From JBCBGF01 sp039193455 (GTDB lineage: Bacteria > Pseudomonadota > Alphaproteobacteria > Rhodobacterales > Rhodobacteraceae), in assembly GCA_039193455.1 (NCBI GenBank), contig JBCCWO010000004.1, positions 1 to 64,000 of the forward strand: 64,000 bases of DNA, read 5' to 3'. A model generated the notes under the pieces. It was not told the origin of the DNA, did no database searches, and saw only the letters and a list, made by a program, of their open reading frames with translations. Every line of letters starts with the position of its first letter. Within the stretch, counting starts at the first letter, position 1. The position numbers and the translations under genes were made by a program. This document shows positions 50,422-58,699 of this stretch, in pieces.

Positions 50422-52638
50422 GTGACCGACGCAAAAAGGAAAACGACCCATCCGGTTTTGATCTTCTGGATCGTTGCCGGGTGGATCGGTTACTGCCTTC
50501 TGCCATGGTACATGGTGGAGGACGGATTGTGGTCGTTCAAATGGCTCGTTGACGGCTACCCATTTGACGACGACTACGCGCCCGCGGCGTTCCTGATCGG
50601 TCAGGGCGAAAAGCTTTGGCTTGCGCCGCTCATTATCCCGTTGGCACTCCCGCTTCTTATAATCGGACGCCCCAAATCCGACCCGCTTTATGCCCGCATC
50701 CTGATCCTCGCAGGCGCCTTGGGCTTTGGCTGGCTCATCGCACAGGGTTTCAGCATCGGCATCCGCGGCTTCACATTCGAGTGGCTGAAGGCTCTGTTCG
50801 GCGAACCGAAGATCCGCCAGTTCGGCATGGGCTACGGTGCGATGATCTGCGCTTCGGCCTTTCTCTTTCTTCTGACCCAAGGCATCGCCGCCCGAGGCGC
50901 CATCAACGGTGACGTTTTCGTCGTCAGCGCCATCGGCGGTGTCATCACAATTGTCACTGCGTTCGTCTTCTTTCCCATCGCAAACATGCTGTTCTCGGCT
51001 TTCGTAACCGAGGACGGAGCCTATTCCATCAGCGTCTTCGCGTCGAAGTTCTTCGATGATCGATTGTGGGGGCTGGGTTGTTTCGCCGGTGCCAAGTGCG
51101 GCGCGGCGTGGAATTCACTGTTTCTTGCTATCCTCGTTGGGCTGATCACGACAGCGCTTGGCCTGTGCTTTGCGCTGGTCGTCACGCGCTCAGGGTTCCG
51201 CTACAAGCGAACGATCCGCGCATTAACGGTCCTGCCGGTCATTACACCGCCTTTCGTCATCGGCCTTGCGTTGATCCTGCTCTTTGGCCTCTCGGGATCG
51301 GTGACCGTCTTCTTTGCCGACCTCTTCGGGATTCAGCCGACCCGCTGGCTCTATGGAATGCCTGGCGTTCTGATCGCGCAAACTCTGGCGTTTACGCCCA
51401 TCGCCTTCCTCGTCCTTATCGGCGTCGTTGAGGGCGTTTCGCCGTCAATGGAGGAGGCCGCCCAAACGCTTCGGGCAAACCGATGGCAGACCTTCCGCAC
51501 GGTTTCGCTTCCACTGATGCGCCCCGGTCTCGCCAACGCATTCCTTCTGGGCTTCATCGAGTCGATGGCTGATTTCGGCAACCCGCTCGTTCTCGGTGGA
51601 AATTTCGACGTATTGTCGACCGAAATCTTCTTCGCCATCGTTGGCGCTCAATACGATCAGGGCCGAGCAGCGGTACTCGCCATGGTCTTGCTTTTCTTTA
51701 CGCTCTCCGCATTCTACGCGCAGCGCGCGTGGCTCGGGAAAAAGAGCTACACCACCGTCACCGGCAAGGGCGATGCAGGTGTGCATCCGCTCATGCCGGT
51801 CGGACTTTCAGTGCCTGTCATGATCATAGCACTGATCTGGGCTCTGTTTACGGCAGTGGTCTACGCAATGATTGTTTACGGCAGCGTCGTGGAGCTTTGG
51901 GGCGTCAACAACTCGCTGACTTTCAAGCATTACGTCACCGCGTTTTCCGTGCGGTTCGAAGAAGAGGGCATACGCTGGACAGGCGCGGCGTGGGACAGTT
52001 TCTGGACCACGATCACCATTGCGGCCATCGCCGCACCATTGACCGCAGCCGTTGGCCTTGTCACGGCCTACCTGCTCACGCGCCAGAGTTTCGCGGGCAA
52101 GAACGCATTCGAATTCGGGACGATGTTGTCCTTCGCCATTCCCGGTACGGTCATCGGCGTCAGCTATATCCTGGCCTTCAACGTGCCTCCGATCGAGATC
52201 ACCGGGACCGGCGTGATCCTTGTCATCAGCTTCATCTTCCGCAACATGCCGGTCGGCGTGCGCGCCGGAATCGCTAGCATGAGCCAACTAGACAAGTCGC
52301 TCGACGAGTCATCCCTCACATTGGGCGCGAACTCGTGGCAGACGTTCCGCCGCGTGATCCTGCCGCTGTTGCGCCCGGCTATTCTTGCCGCGCTTGTCTA
52401 CAGTTTCGTGCGCGCAATGACGGCCATCTCTGCCGTGATCTTCCTGGTTTCGGCGAAGTACGACATGGCTACCAGCTACATCATCGGACGCGTTGAAAAC
52501 AACGACTACGGTCTCGCCATCGCCTATTCCACGACGCTTATCTTCGTGATGCTGACTGCGGTTGGGCTCTTGCAACTCATAGTGGGCCGCGTCCAGATCG
52601 GGCGACGGTCGCAACTGGCATCGGAACGCACGACATGA
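50422..52638 (+). CDS. ABC transporter permease, AfuB/FbpB family (double-length)
   Basis: The 738-residue membrane protein contains two fused permease units, with coupling loops EEAAQTLRANRWQTFRTVSLPLMRPGLA near residue 352 and DESSLTLGANSWQTFRRVILPLLRPAIL near 634. Each half has about six hydrophobic helices, with additional helices at the N-terminus. The gene starts with GTG at 50422 directly after the receptor stop. As a two-in-one permease it would pair with two copies of the ATPase encoded next. The double arrangement is normal for FbpB/AfuB. Confidence 0.92.
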   Translation: MTDAKRKTTHPVLIFWIVAGWIGYCLLPWYMVEDGLWSFKWLVDGYPFDDDYAPAAFLIGQGEKLWLAPLIIPLALPLLIIGRPKSDPLYARILILAGALGFGWLIAQGFSIGIRGFTFEWLKALFGEPKIRQFGMGYGAMICASAFLFLLTQGIAARGAINGDVFVVSAIGGVITIVTAFVFFPIANMLFSAFVTEDGAYSISVFASKFFDDRLWGLGCFAGAKCGAAWNSLFLAILVGLITTALGLCFALVVTRSGFRYKRTIRALTVLPVITPPFVIGLALILLFGLSGSVTVFFADLFGIQPTRWLYGMPGVLIAQTLAFTPIAFLVLIGVVEGVSPSMEEAAQTLRANRWQTFRTVSLPLMRPGLANAFLLGFIESMADFGNPLVLGGNFDVLSTEIFFAIVGAQYDQGRAAVLAMVLLFFTLSAFYAQRAWLGKKSYTTVTGKGDAGVHPLMPVGLSVPVMIIALIWALFTAVVYAMIVYGSVVELWGVNNSLTFKHYVTAFSVRFEEEGIRWTGAAWDSFWTTITIAAIAAPLTAAVGLVTAYLLTRQSFAGKNAFEFGTMLSFAIPGTVIGVSYILAFNVPPIEITGTGVILVISFIFRNMPVGVRAGIASMSQLDKSLDESSLTLGANSWQTFRRVILPLLRPAILAALVYSFVRAMTAISAVIFLVSAKYDMATSYIIGRVENNDYGLAIAYSTTLIFVMLTAVGLLQLIVGRVQIGRRSQLASERTT

Positions 52639-53708
52639 CCGAAACCACCATCAGCTCCAAAGCCGCCCCGGTCAAATTCGAAAGTGTATCGAAAGTGTTC
52701 GGCAAGGATGTCGTTGCCGTTGACAGCATCGATCTTACTGTCGATGCGGGCAAACTGGTCACGCTTCTCGGCCCGTCGGGGTGCGGCAAGACAACCACGC
52801 TGCGCATGATCGCCGGTCTGGAGATGGCGTCGTCGGGGCGCATTCTGATTGGCGATCGCGATGTGACGAAGCTTCCGGCAACGGACCGCGACGTGTCGAT
52901 GGTGTTCCAATCCTACGCATTGTTCCCGCACATGAGCGTCCTCGAAAACGTGATGTACGGGTTGACCTTTTCAGGCTTCGCGAAAGACGAAGCGCGCGCG
53001 CGGGCACTTACAGGTCTCGAACTCGTTGGCCTTAAAGGTTTTGATACCCGGTTACCGTCCGAACTTTCGGGTGGGCAGCAACAGCGCGTTGCTGTAGCGC
53101 GCGCATTGGTGCTCGAACCCCAAGTATTGTTGTTTGACGAACCGTTGTCCAACCTCGACGCTAAGCTACGCCGTCAGGTCCGTGAAGATATTCGGGCAAT
53201 CCAGCAGGACCTCGGGCTTACCGTTGTCTACGTCACCCACGATCAGGAAGAGGCTTTGGCTGTTTCCGACGAAATCGTCGTAATGCGCAATGCGGCCATT
53301 GCTCAGATCGGCACACCGCGGCAACTCTACGATACTCCAAACGACAGGTTCGTCGCCGACTTCATCGGTGAGGCGAACTTGCTCGAGTGTCGGATTACGG
53401 ACGTTGCAGGCGAGATCGCCACAATCGAGGTCGACGGGCACCAACATCGCCTCCCGTCTCGCGGTCTACAACCCGGAGCTGCCACCCTAGCTATCCGCCC
53501 GTCGCGTATCCTGATCAATGAGGCGTCTGGCATCGCAGCCAAGGTCGAGAAAGCGACTTATGTCGGCGTACGCATGGAGTACACTTTGACCGGCGCATTC
53601 GGGCAGGTCTTCGCTGTGCAAGACAACGTGGACGATCCGATTGCCCCTGAAACCAAGGTCCAAATGACATTTGCCGAAAAAGGACCAGTTCTCCTCCCAG
53701 AAGAATGA
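52635..53708 (+). CDS. ABC transporter ATP-binding protein, AfuC/FbpC family
   Basis: This 357-residue ATPase overlaps the permease stop by ATGA. Walker A GPSGCGKTT lies near residue 48, signature LSGGQQQRVAVARAL near 142, Walker B LLFDEPLSNLDA near 163, then VYVTHDQEEALAVSDEI. A C-terminal TOBE-type domain follows (about residues 245-357), as in FbpC and other CUT/iron importers. It completes the AfuABC-like importer. Its stop lies three bases from that of the convergent inositol-monophosphatase gene. Confidence 0.93.
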   Translation: MTETTISSKAAPVKFESVSKVFGKDVVAVDSIDLTVDAGKLVTLLGPSGCGKTTTLRMIAGLEMASSGRILIGDRDVTKLPATDRDVSMVFQSYALFPHMSVLENVMYGLTFSGFAKDEARARALTGLELVGLKGFDTRLPSELSGGQQQRVAVARALVLEPQVLLFDEPLSNLDAKLRRQVREDIRAIQQDLGLTVVYVTHDQEEALAVSDEIVVMRNAAIAQIGTPRQLYDTPNDRFVADFIGEANLLECRITDVAGEIATIEVDGHQHRLPSRGLQPGAATLAIRPSRILINEASGIAAKVEKATYVGVRMEYTLTGAFGQVFAVQDNVDDPIAPETKVQMTFAEKGPVLLPEE

Positions 53709-53711
53709 CGT

Positions 53712-54503
53712 CTAACTGTCCCAGGCTTCGTCACATATACGTTTTAGCGGTTCAAAGACGTCAGGCGTCGCAACAACGACGCGCCCGCCGTCTCGGATCA
53801 TTGCATTTGCGTCCTGTTCCTCAACGCTGCCGCCTGCTTCACTGACAAGGAGCTGCCCGGCGAGGCAATCCCAGGCATTCATATGTTGCTCCACATATCC
53901 AAGCAGTCGCCCCGCCGCCACGTAGGCAAGAGAAAGCGCACCGCTGCCGTTCCGGTGAAACATCGCGCCCTGTTCAAGAACGGCGGCGATCACAGGCAGC
54001 ACGCTCCGGGCTTCGATACGATTCGAGTACCCGATTGAAATCGTGCCAGCCTCAAATGGAACCTCTTTAGCCACAGAGATCGGTTTACCATTCATCGTCG
54101 CGCCGTTGCCGCGCACTGCAACAAAGGTTTCATCTGCATTGGGCTCGTGGATCACACCGACGTGCGTCCGCCCTTTGGACACGCCGGCAAGAACGATCGT
54201 CCAGGCGGGTATGCCGTTCACGAAGTTCGTGGTTCCATCAATAGGATCGATCACCCAGTCAAACCCGCTCGTGCCGGTCTTGTCATCGTGTTCTTCCCCG
54301 TAAATGCCGTCGTCGGGCCAGGCCTTTGCGATCTCTTCGCGCATGAAGAGCTCCACATTCTTGTCTGCCTCACTAACCCAGTCTTGGGCGCCCTTAGCGT
54401 CGACAACCAGGTTTTCCAGATCCCGAAAATAAGAGAGACCCAGTTCTCCGGCAGAACGGCAAACGTCGGTCGCGAATGCCTCTCTTTTCAACGTGTCACC
54501 CAT
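53712..54503 (-). CDS. Inositol monophosphatase family phosphatase
   Basis: The 263-residue protein has the metal-dependent phosphatase motifs of the IMPase family: GEEHDD near residue 69, DWVIDPIDGTTNFVNGIPAW near 81-100, and HMNAWDCLAGQLLVSEAGG near 207-225. It therefore should hydrolyse inositol-1-phosphate or related sugar monophosphates (histidinol phosphate and PAP phosphatases share the fold). It is convergent with the AfuABC-like operon, start preceded by AAGGGGAGC. It is a plausible intracellular partner of that importer, although separately transcribed. Confidence 0.92.
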   Translation of the reverse strand: MGDTLKREAFATDVCRSAGELGLSYFRDLENLVVDAKGAQDWVSEADKNVELFMREEIAKAWPDDGIYGEEHDDKTGTSGFDWVIDPIDGTTNFVNGIPAWTIVLAGVSKGRTHVGVIHEPNADETFVAVRGNGATMNGKPISVAKEVPFEAGTISIGYSNRIEARSVLPVIAAVLEQGAMFHRNGSGALSLAYVAAGRLLGYVEQHMNAWDCLAGQLLVSEAGGSVEEQDANAMIRDGGRVVVATPDVFEPLKRICDEAWDS

Positions 54504-54731
54504 ATGTGCTCCCCTTCAACTCCACTGGCGCGACACTATCCACCTCACTCGAAAGTGCACGAGCATATTGGACGACCGTTCCAGGAACGCTGCGCCGCGG
54601 CCCATTGACCGGCAACGCGCAGCGGTGATGGGCCGTAGGTGACCTTCGTTTCGACCCCTCAACACGGCTTTGCTGCGCTGCATCCGACATCCGGCACGAG
54701 CCCGATCCGGTCACAGGATGCTTCACTCAAC

Positions 54732-55496
54732 TCAACCGAACACCAGCCCGCCATCGACCACCAGGTTCTGGCCGGTAACTGCCCGCGCCCAGGGGCTTGC
54801 AAAGAACATGACGGCGTCTGCGGCTTCTTCGGGTGTGGTCACAGACCGAAGCGGCGTGACACTTGCGATGTAGTCAAAGACCTCAGCCGGAGTGGCGGCG
54901 CTGGCGTCGGTGGTTTTGAGCAATCCGCCCGACACCATATTGACGGTAATGCCGTTCTGCCCCAATTCGGCGGCGGTGGTCCGCGTCAGTGCAAGCAGCG
55001 CCGCCTTGGCCGAGGTGTAGTCGTGATACGGCACCACCGGATTTTGGACCAGGTTCGTGCCGATTGTCACGATGCGCCCAAAGCCGGCCGCCGCCATGGC
55101 CGGTGTCGTCGCTTGGATCACATTCAGCGCCCCCAACACGGCTGTGCCGTGCTGGGACAGCATCTCGGCTGCGGTCAGCGTTTCAACCGTGGATCTGGCA
55201 TCCCCATTAAAGCTGTAATTGGCCAAGGCATTGTGGACGACAGTGGTTATGGGACCCACATCGGCGCCCGCTTGCTTCACCATCTCGGCCACGTCCTCTG
55301 CGTTTGTCACGTCAGCTTGAAGGGCAAGGGCACGGTCCCCCAAGCTCTCGGCCAGCGTTTCGGCAGCCGCGCGGCTGTTGCGGTAGTTGATCACCACTTT
55401 CGCGCCTTCTCGGGCAAAGGCCCGGGCGATGGCCGCCCCCAATCCTCGACCAGCCCCGGTGACCAAGACAACCTGTTCGTTCAGCGGTTTGCTCAT
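54732..55496 (-). CDS. SDR family oxidoreductase at the end of the thiamine operon
   Basis: This 254-residue classical SDR has TGAGRGLGAAIARAFA near residues 13-28, VVHNALANYSF in place of the usual NNAG (here HNAL), and YHDYTSAKAALLALTR with the Tyr-x3-Lys catalytic pair; a serine/threonine partner sits in TIGTNLVQNP. The start at 55496 overlaps the thiD stop by ATGA, so it is co-translated with thiM-thiE-thiD. Its role in or beside thiamine salvage is unknown; it resembles 3-oxoacyl-ACP reductases, but no substrate can be inferred. Confidence 0.88.
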   Translation of the reverse strand: MSKPLNEQVVLVTGAGRGLGAAIARAFAREGAKVVINYRNSRAAAETLAESLGDRALALQADVTNAEDVAEMVKQAGADVGPITTVVHNALANYSFNGDARSTVETLTAAEMLSQHGTAVLGALNVIQATTPAMAAAGFGRIVTIGTNLVQNPVVPYHDYTSAKAALLALTRTTAAELGQNGITVNMVSGGLLKTTDASAATPAEVFDYIASVTPLRSVTTPEEAADAVMFFASPWARAVTGQNLVVDGGLVFG

Positions 55497-56302
55497 GTTT
55501 TGTCCTTCCAAAGATCGTAGAAATGGTGAACCGGCCCGTGGCCGTGGCCGACCGCCTGCTGGTCGGCTGCCGCAATCGCACCTGAGACGTACCGCTTGGC
55601 CTCAGCCACTGCGTCGCTAGGCGCGAGGCCCTTGGCAACTTGGGCAGCAAGTGTGGACGACAACGTACACCCCGTCCCATGAGTGTTTTTTGTGGCCGTG
55701 CGCGCGCCTTCAAACCAATGAAGGGTCTGCCCATCCCAAAGAGCATCCGGGCTTTCCTGACCTTCAAGGTGCCCGCCTTTGACCAAGGCGATATCTGGCC
55801 CCAAATCGGCGAGCGCCCGCGCCTGATCGCCCATCTCTTCGCGACCGTTTGCCTCGGGCCGTTGGAGCAAACGCCCCGCTTCCGGCAGGTTTGGCGTCAA
55901 CACCGTCGCCAAAGGAACAAGGGCTGTGCGAAGCGCCTCCATGGCGTCATCTTGCAACAGCGGGGCCCCGCCTTTGGCGACCATCACAGGATCCAGAACA
56001 ATGGGAACGTCTTGGCGATCAGCCAGGGCCTCAGCCACGGCGCGGGCAATGTCTGCGGTCGCGATCATCCCGATCTTGATCGCATCCACGCGGACATCTG
56101 CGAAAACGGCGTCAATCTGTGCTTTGACAAAGGGCGGCGGCACCAACTCGACCCCGGTCACGCCCTGGGTGTTCTGCGCTGTCAGTGCGGTTAACACCGC
56201 CATCCCGTAAACCCCGTTTGCGGCAAAGGCCTTAAGATCCGCTTGGATCCCTGCGCCGCCCGATGGGTCAGAACCCGCGATGGTGAGAACATTCTTGATC
56301 AT
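55493..56302 (-). CDS. thiD: Hydroxymethylpyrimidine/phosphomethylpyrimidine kinase ThiD
   Basis: The 269-residue ribokinase-fold enzyme phosphorylates HMP and HMP-P for thiamine synthesis. It opens with VLTIAGSDPSGGAGIQADLKAFAANGVYGM, has LDPVMVAKGGAPLL near residue 110, and the ribokinase signature with catalytic Asp in KNTHGTGCTLSSTLAAQVAKG near 208. The start at 56302 overlaps the thiE stop (ATGA); a longer frame from 56356 runs into thiE. It is the third gene of the riboswitch-led operon. Confidence 0.95.
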   Translation of the reverse strand: MIKNVLTIAGSDPSGGAGIQADLKAFAANGVYGMAVLTALTAQNTQGVTGVELVPPPFVKAQIDAVFADVRVDAIKIGMIATADIARAVAEALADRQDVPIVLDPVMVAKGGAPLLQDDAMEALRTALVPLATVLTPNLPEAGRLLQRPEANGREEMGDQARALADLGPDIALVKGGHLEGQESPDALWDGQTLHWFEGARTATKNTHGTGCTLSSTLAAQVAKGLAPSDAVAEAKRYVSGAIAAADQQAVGHGHGPVHHFYDLWKDKT

Positions 56303-56949
56303 GAGGGCTCCCCGGTTTTGGCATGCATTGCGCGGTGCAACTCTTCGGCCGCGCATTCGGGATCGGGCTGGCCACAGATGGCTGACACGACAGCAATGCC
56401 GTCACATCCCGCCCGCAGGACGTCGGCCGCATGCCGCTGTTTTAGCCCGCCAATGGCCACCGTGGGCACCCGCGCCAAGCCCGCCATCTGGGCCAGACCA
56501 GACAGGCCAATGGTTGGCTTATGGTCAGATTTGGTTGACGTCGGAAAGACGGTCCCGAGACCAAGGTAATCAACCAGATCGGGATCTGCTGTTTCCACCT
56601 GTTCTGGCGTCTCACACGAAAGGCCGATGATCCTGCCCCGCCCCAAGCGCTGGCGGGCGGTGGCGGGGCCCACATCATCCTGACCAATATGGACGCCGTC
56701 CACATCCGCAGCGATCGCCGCCTCAAGGTCATCATTTATGACCAAAGGAACGCGCGTGCCCGACAAGGCTGTTTTCAGGGCACGCGCCGCATCAATGCGG
56801 TCGCGGGTTGACGCATCCTTGTCGCGCAACTGGACAAAGCTGACGCCTCCGCGCACGGCAGCGGTCACGGTGTCGACCAAGGCGGGCCCCGGACACAGGC
56901 TGGGATCGGTCACCAGGTACACCCGCAGGCATTCGGGATCTAACGCCAT
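56299..56949 (-). CDS. thiE: Thiamine phosphate synthase ThiE
   Basis: This 216-residue TIM-barrel enzyme joins HMP-PP and thiazole phosphate. Recognisable stretches are VTAAVRGGVSFVQLRDKDAS near residues 27-46, LVINDDLEAAIAADVDGVHIGQDD near 75, and LVDYLGLGTVFPTSTKSDH near 130 with the TxxTK pyrophosphate motif. Its start overlaps the thiM stop by ten bases, so translation is coupled. Together thiM-thiE-thiD form a salvage-type thiamine module lacking thiC and thiG. Confidence 0.95.
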   Translation of the reverse strand: MALDPECLRVYLVTDPSLCPGPALVDTVTAAVRGGVSFVQLRDKDASTRDRIDAARALKTALSGTRVPLVINDDLEAAIAADVDGVHIGQDDVGPATARQRLGRGRIIGLSCETPEQVETADPDLVDYLGLGTVFPTSTKSDHKPTIGLSGLAQMAGLARVPTVAIGGLKQRHAADVLRAGCDGIAVVSAICGQPDPECAAEELHRAMHAKTGEPS

Positions 56950-57722
56950 GTGACGCGTGCCTCGTCCAGATCGCCCGGTTGCAGGGTGTGTAGCGCGTCC
57001 AAAAACGCGACCGAAAAACTGCCAGGCCCCTCTGCCTTGGAGGCAGCCCGCTCCCCCGCCTCGGCGAAATGCAAAAATGCGGCGATGGTTGCCTCAAGGC
57101 TGGGGGCCACGGCGGCGTAGGCGCCAACCAGCGCGGTCAACGCACATCCCAAGGCCGTGACCTTGGGCATGATCCCTGATCCGCCCGTCACGCTGGCGCT
57201 GCGCGCGCCGTCCGTGATGAAATCAACGGGACCCGACACCGCAACGAGACAGCCGTGGCTTGCCGCAAGCGCCTGTGCCGAGTCTTGGGCGTCATTGACG
57301 CTATCGCCGCTGTCGGCCCCTTTGCCTGACCCTGCCCCGCCCGCCAGGGCGATGATTTCCGACGCATTGCCGCGCACAACGGCGGGTTTCAGGGCCAAGA
57401 GATCGAGGGCCACTTTCCCCCGGTACGGCGTCGCGAAATGGGCGACCGGGTCCAACACCCAAGGGACACCCGCACCATTCGCGGCCACGGCGGCGCGCAT
57501 CATGCTGTCCACCCATGGTGCAGACAGAGTACCTATGTTGATCGTGAGCGCCCCGGCAATCGGCGCGAAATCCGCAACCTCTTCCGGCGCATGGATCATT
57601 GCGGGTGAGGCGCCCGCCGCCAAGGTGACATTGGCGGCAATGTTCATCGCGACATAGTTCGTAATGCAGTGAACAAGTGGTGCCTGCGCCCGTAATGCCT
57701 GAAATGCAGCATTCGGTTCCAT
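56940..57722 (-). CDS. thiM: Hydroxyethylthiazole kinase ThiM
   Basis: The 260-residue kinase salvages the thiazole moiety. It shows HCITNYVAMNIAANVTLAAGASPAMIHAPEEVADF near residues 18-52 (split family signature), WVLDPVAHFATPYR with the ATP/Mg region, GNASEIIALAGG and GGSGIMPKVTALGCALTALVGAY containing the catalytic Cys/Gly loop. It starts at 57722 behind AGGAAGG. It is the first gene after the TPP riboswitch and marks a salvage pathway for thiazole. Confidence 0.95.
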   Translation of the reverse strand: MEPNAAFQALRAQAPLVHCITNYVAMNIAANVTLAAGASPAMIHAPEEVADFAPIAGALTINIGTLSAPWVDSMMRAAVAANGAGVPWVLDPVAHFATPYRGKVALDLLALKPAVVRGNASEIIALAGGAGSGKGADSGDSVNDAQDSAQALAASHGCLVAVSGPVDFITDGARSASVTGGSGIMPKVTALGCALTALVGAYAAVAPSLEATIAAFLHFAEAGERAASKAEGPGSFSVAFLDALHTLQPGDLDEARVTWR

Positions 57723-57777
57723 GCGATCCTTCCTTTTCTCGACAAACGGAAAGACGCGGCAAACCTGACAGGTCTGA

Positions 57778-57850
57778 GTGTGCCTCCCTCCGCCGGCATT
57801 ACCCGGTTCAGGTTCAAAGGGTGCATCTCAGCCTCACGGCGCCCCTGACA
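57778..57850 (-). ncRNA. TPP riboswitch (THI element)
   Basis: On the minus strand the aptamer runs from GGGGCGCC through GGCTGAGATGCACCCTTTG to GAACCTGAACCGGGTAATGCC and GGCGGAGGGAGG, matching the conserved THI-box cores (CTGAGA, ACCCTTTGAACCTGA, GGGTAAT). It lies about 55 bases before the thiM start, so TPP should repress the thi operon. The remaining leader is short, and a terminator or ribosome-site sequestering switch was not resolved. Confidence 0.95.
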
Positions 57851-58131
57851 CGCCCATGCATAGACAATCGCGAGTTAACGTCAATTGGTGTTTAGTGGGT
57901 CCAGGACAGGGTTAGAACGAAACTCGAGAAGCAAGTAGCAATGAAGCGGTTTGGGCTTGATGCGGGCATCTGATGGAAGCTGTCGTGCATGCAGACCTCC
58001 CAAGGGCATCAAATGGCGGCTAGGCGGACAATGCTAACGTCGACGCCAGCCAAGTGAATATCTGATTTCCGCTTTGTGGCTGCGCTTGCCCCAAATGACC
58101 GCGTAGTCAATCTTCTTCGTGGCAAGCTCCG

Positions 58132-58611
58132 CTAAACCTGCGCACGTTCATGTCTAGTAATGTTGGGCCGGAACGCCCCCATGACCATTTCTGTGAGCAA
58201 AGGGATGACATTCGACATTCCGACCAATTGCTCGCGACCTTCCAGGGTTAGAAATGCTTCGCTCAGTTCGCCAGCCGGAACGGAGGCTTCGGCCAGTGCA
58301 AGAAGCTCGGGCATCATGGGAACCAGGAACACAAATGCGTTGACCGTCAGAAACGCCGTGCAAGCCAGTTTGATCCGCATCCACCACGCGCGCTCGCCAT
58401 AGACGAACCAGAGGACTAGGTCGGTCACGATCTTCAGGCCGAGCCCGGGCAGAATGAGAATGTAGGCGCTTTGCAGCTTGTAGGTGTAGACGGTGATGGT
58501 CGTTTCAGGATCGCTGTGGGCGAACAGAATACCGATCACGATATGGGACAGGATGCCGCCCACATACATGATGGTACCGATCTCATGCAGAAATCCGATG
58601 AGCTTGCGCAT
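58132..58611 (-). CDS. DUF2269-like integral membrane protein
   Basis: The 159-residue protein has four hydrophobic segments (for example IGTIMYVGGILSHIVIGILFA, YILILPGLGLKIVTDLVLWFVYG and LACTAFLTVNAFVFLVPMMPELL), typical of DUF2269 membrane proteins of unknown function, with an N-terminal H-x-IGTIMYVGG motif. It is the third gene in the leftward EF-hand/flavocytochrome operon, 88 bases after the reductase gene. It could be a membrane partner, possibly haem-linked through its conserved histidines, but no function is known. Confidence 0.7.
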   Translation of the reverse strand: MRKLIGFLHEIGTIMYVGGILSHIVIGILFAHSDPETTITVYTYKLQSAYILILPGLGLKIVTDLVLWFVYGERAWWMRIKLACTAFLTVNAFVFLVPMMPELLALAEASVPAGELSEAFLTLEGREQLVGMSNVIPLLTEMVMGAFRPNITRHERAQV

Positions 58612-58699
58612 GGTGGGTCTCCGGCCATGTTTCCTGGATAGGTTGGCGCGATGTCGGGATACGGTCGGTTGACGGAGTACCGCCAGCCGACACGCGATA

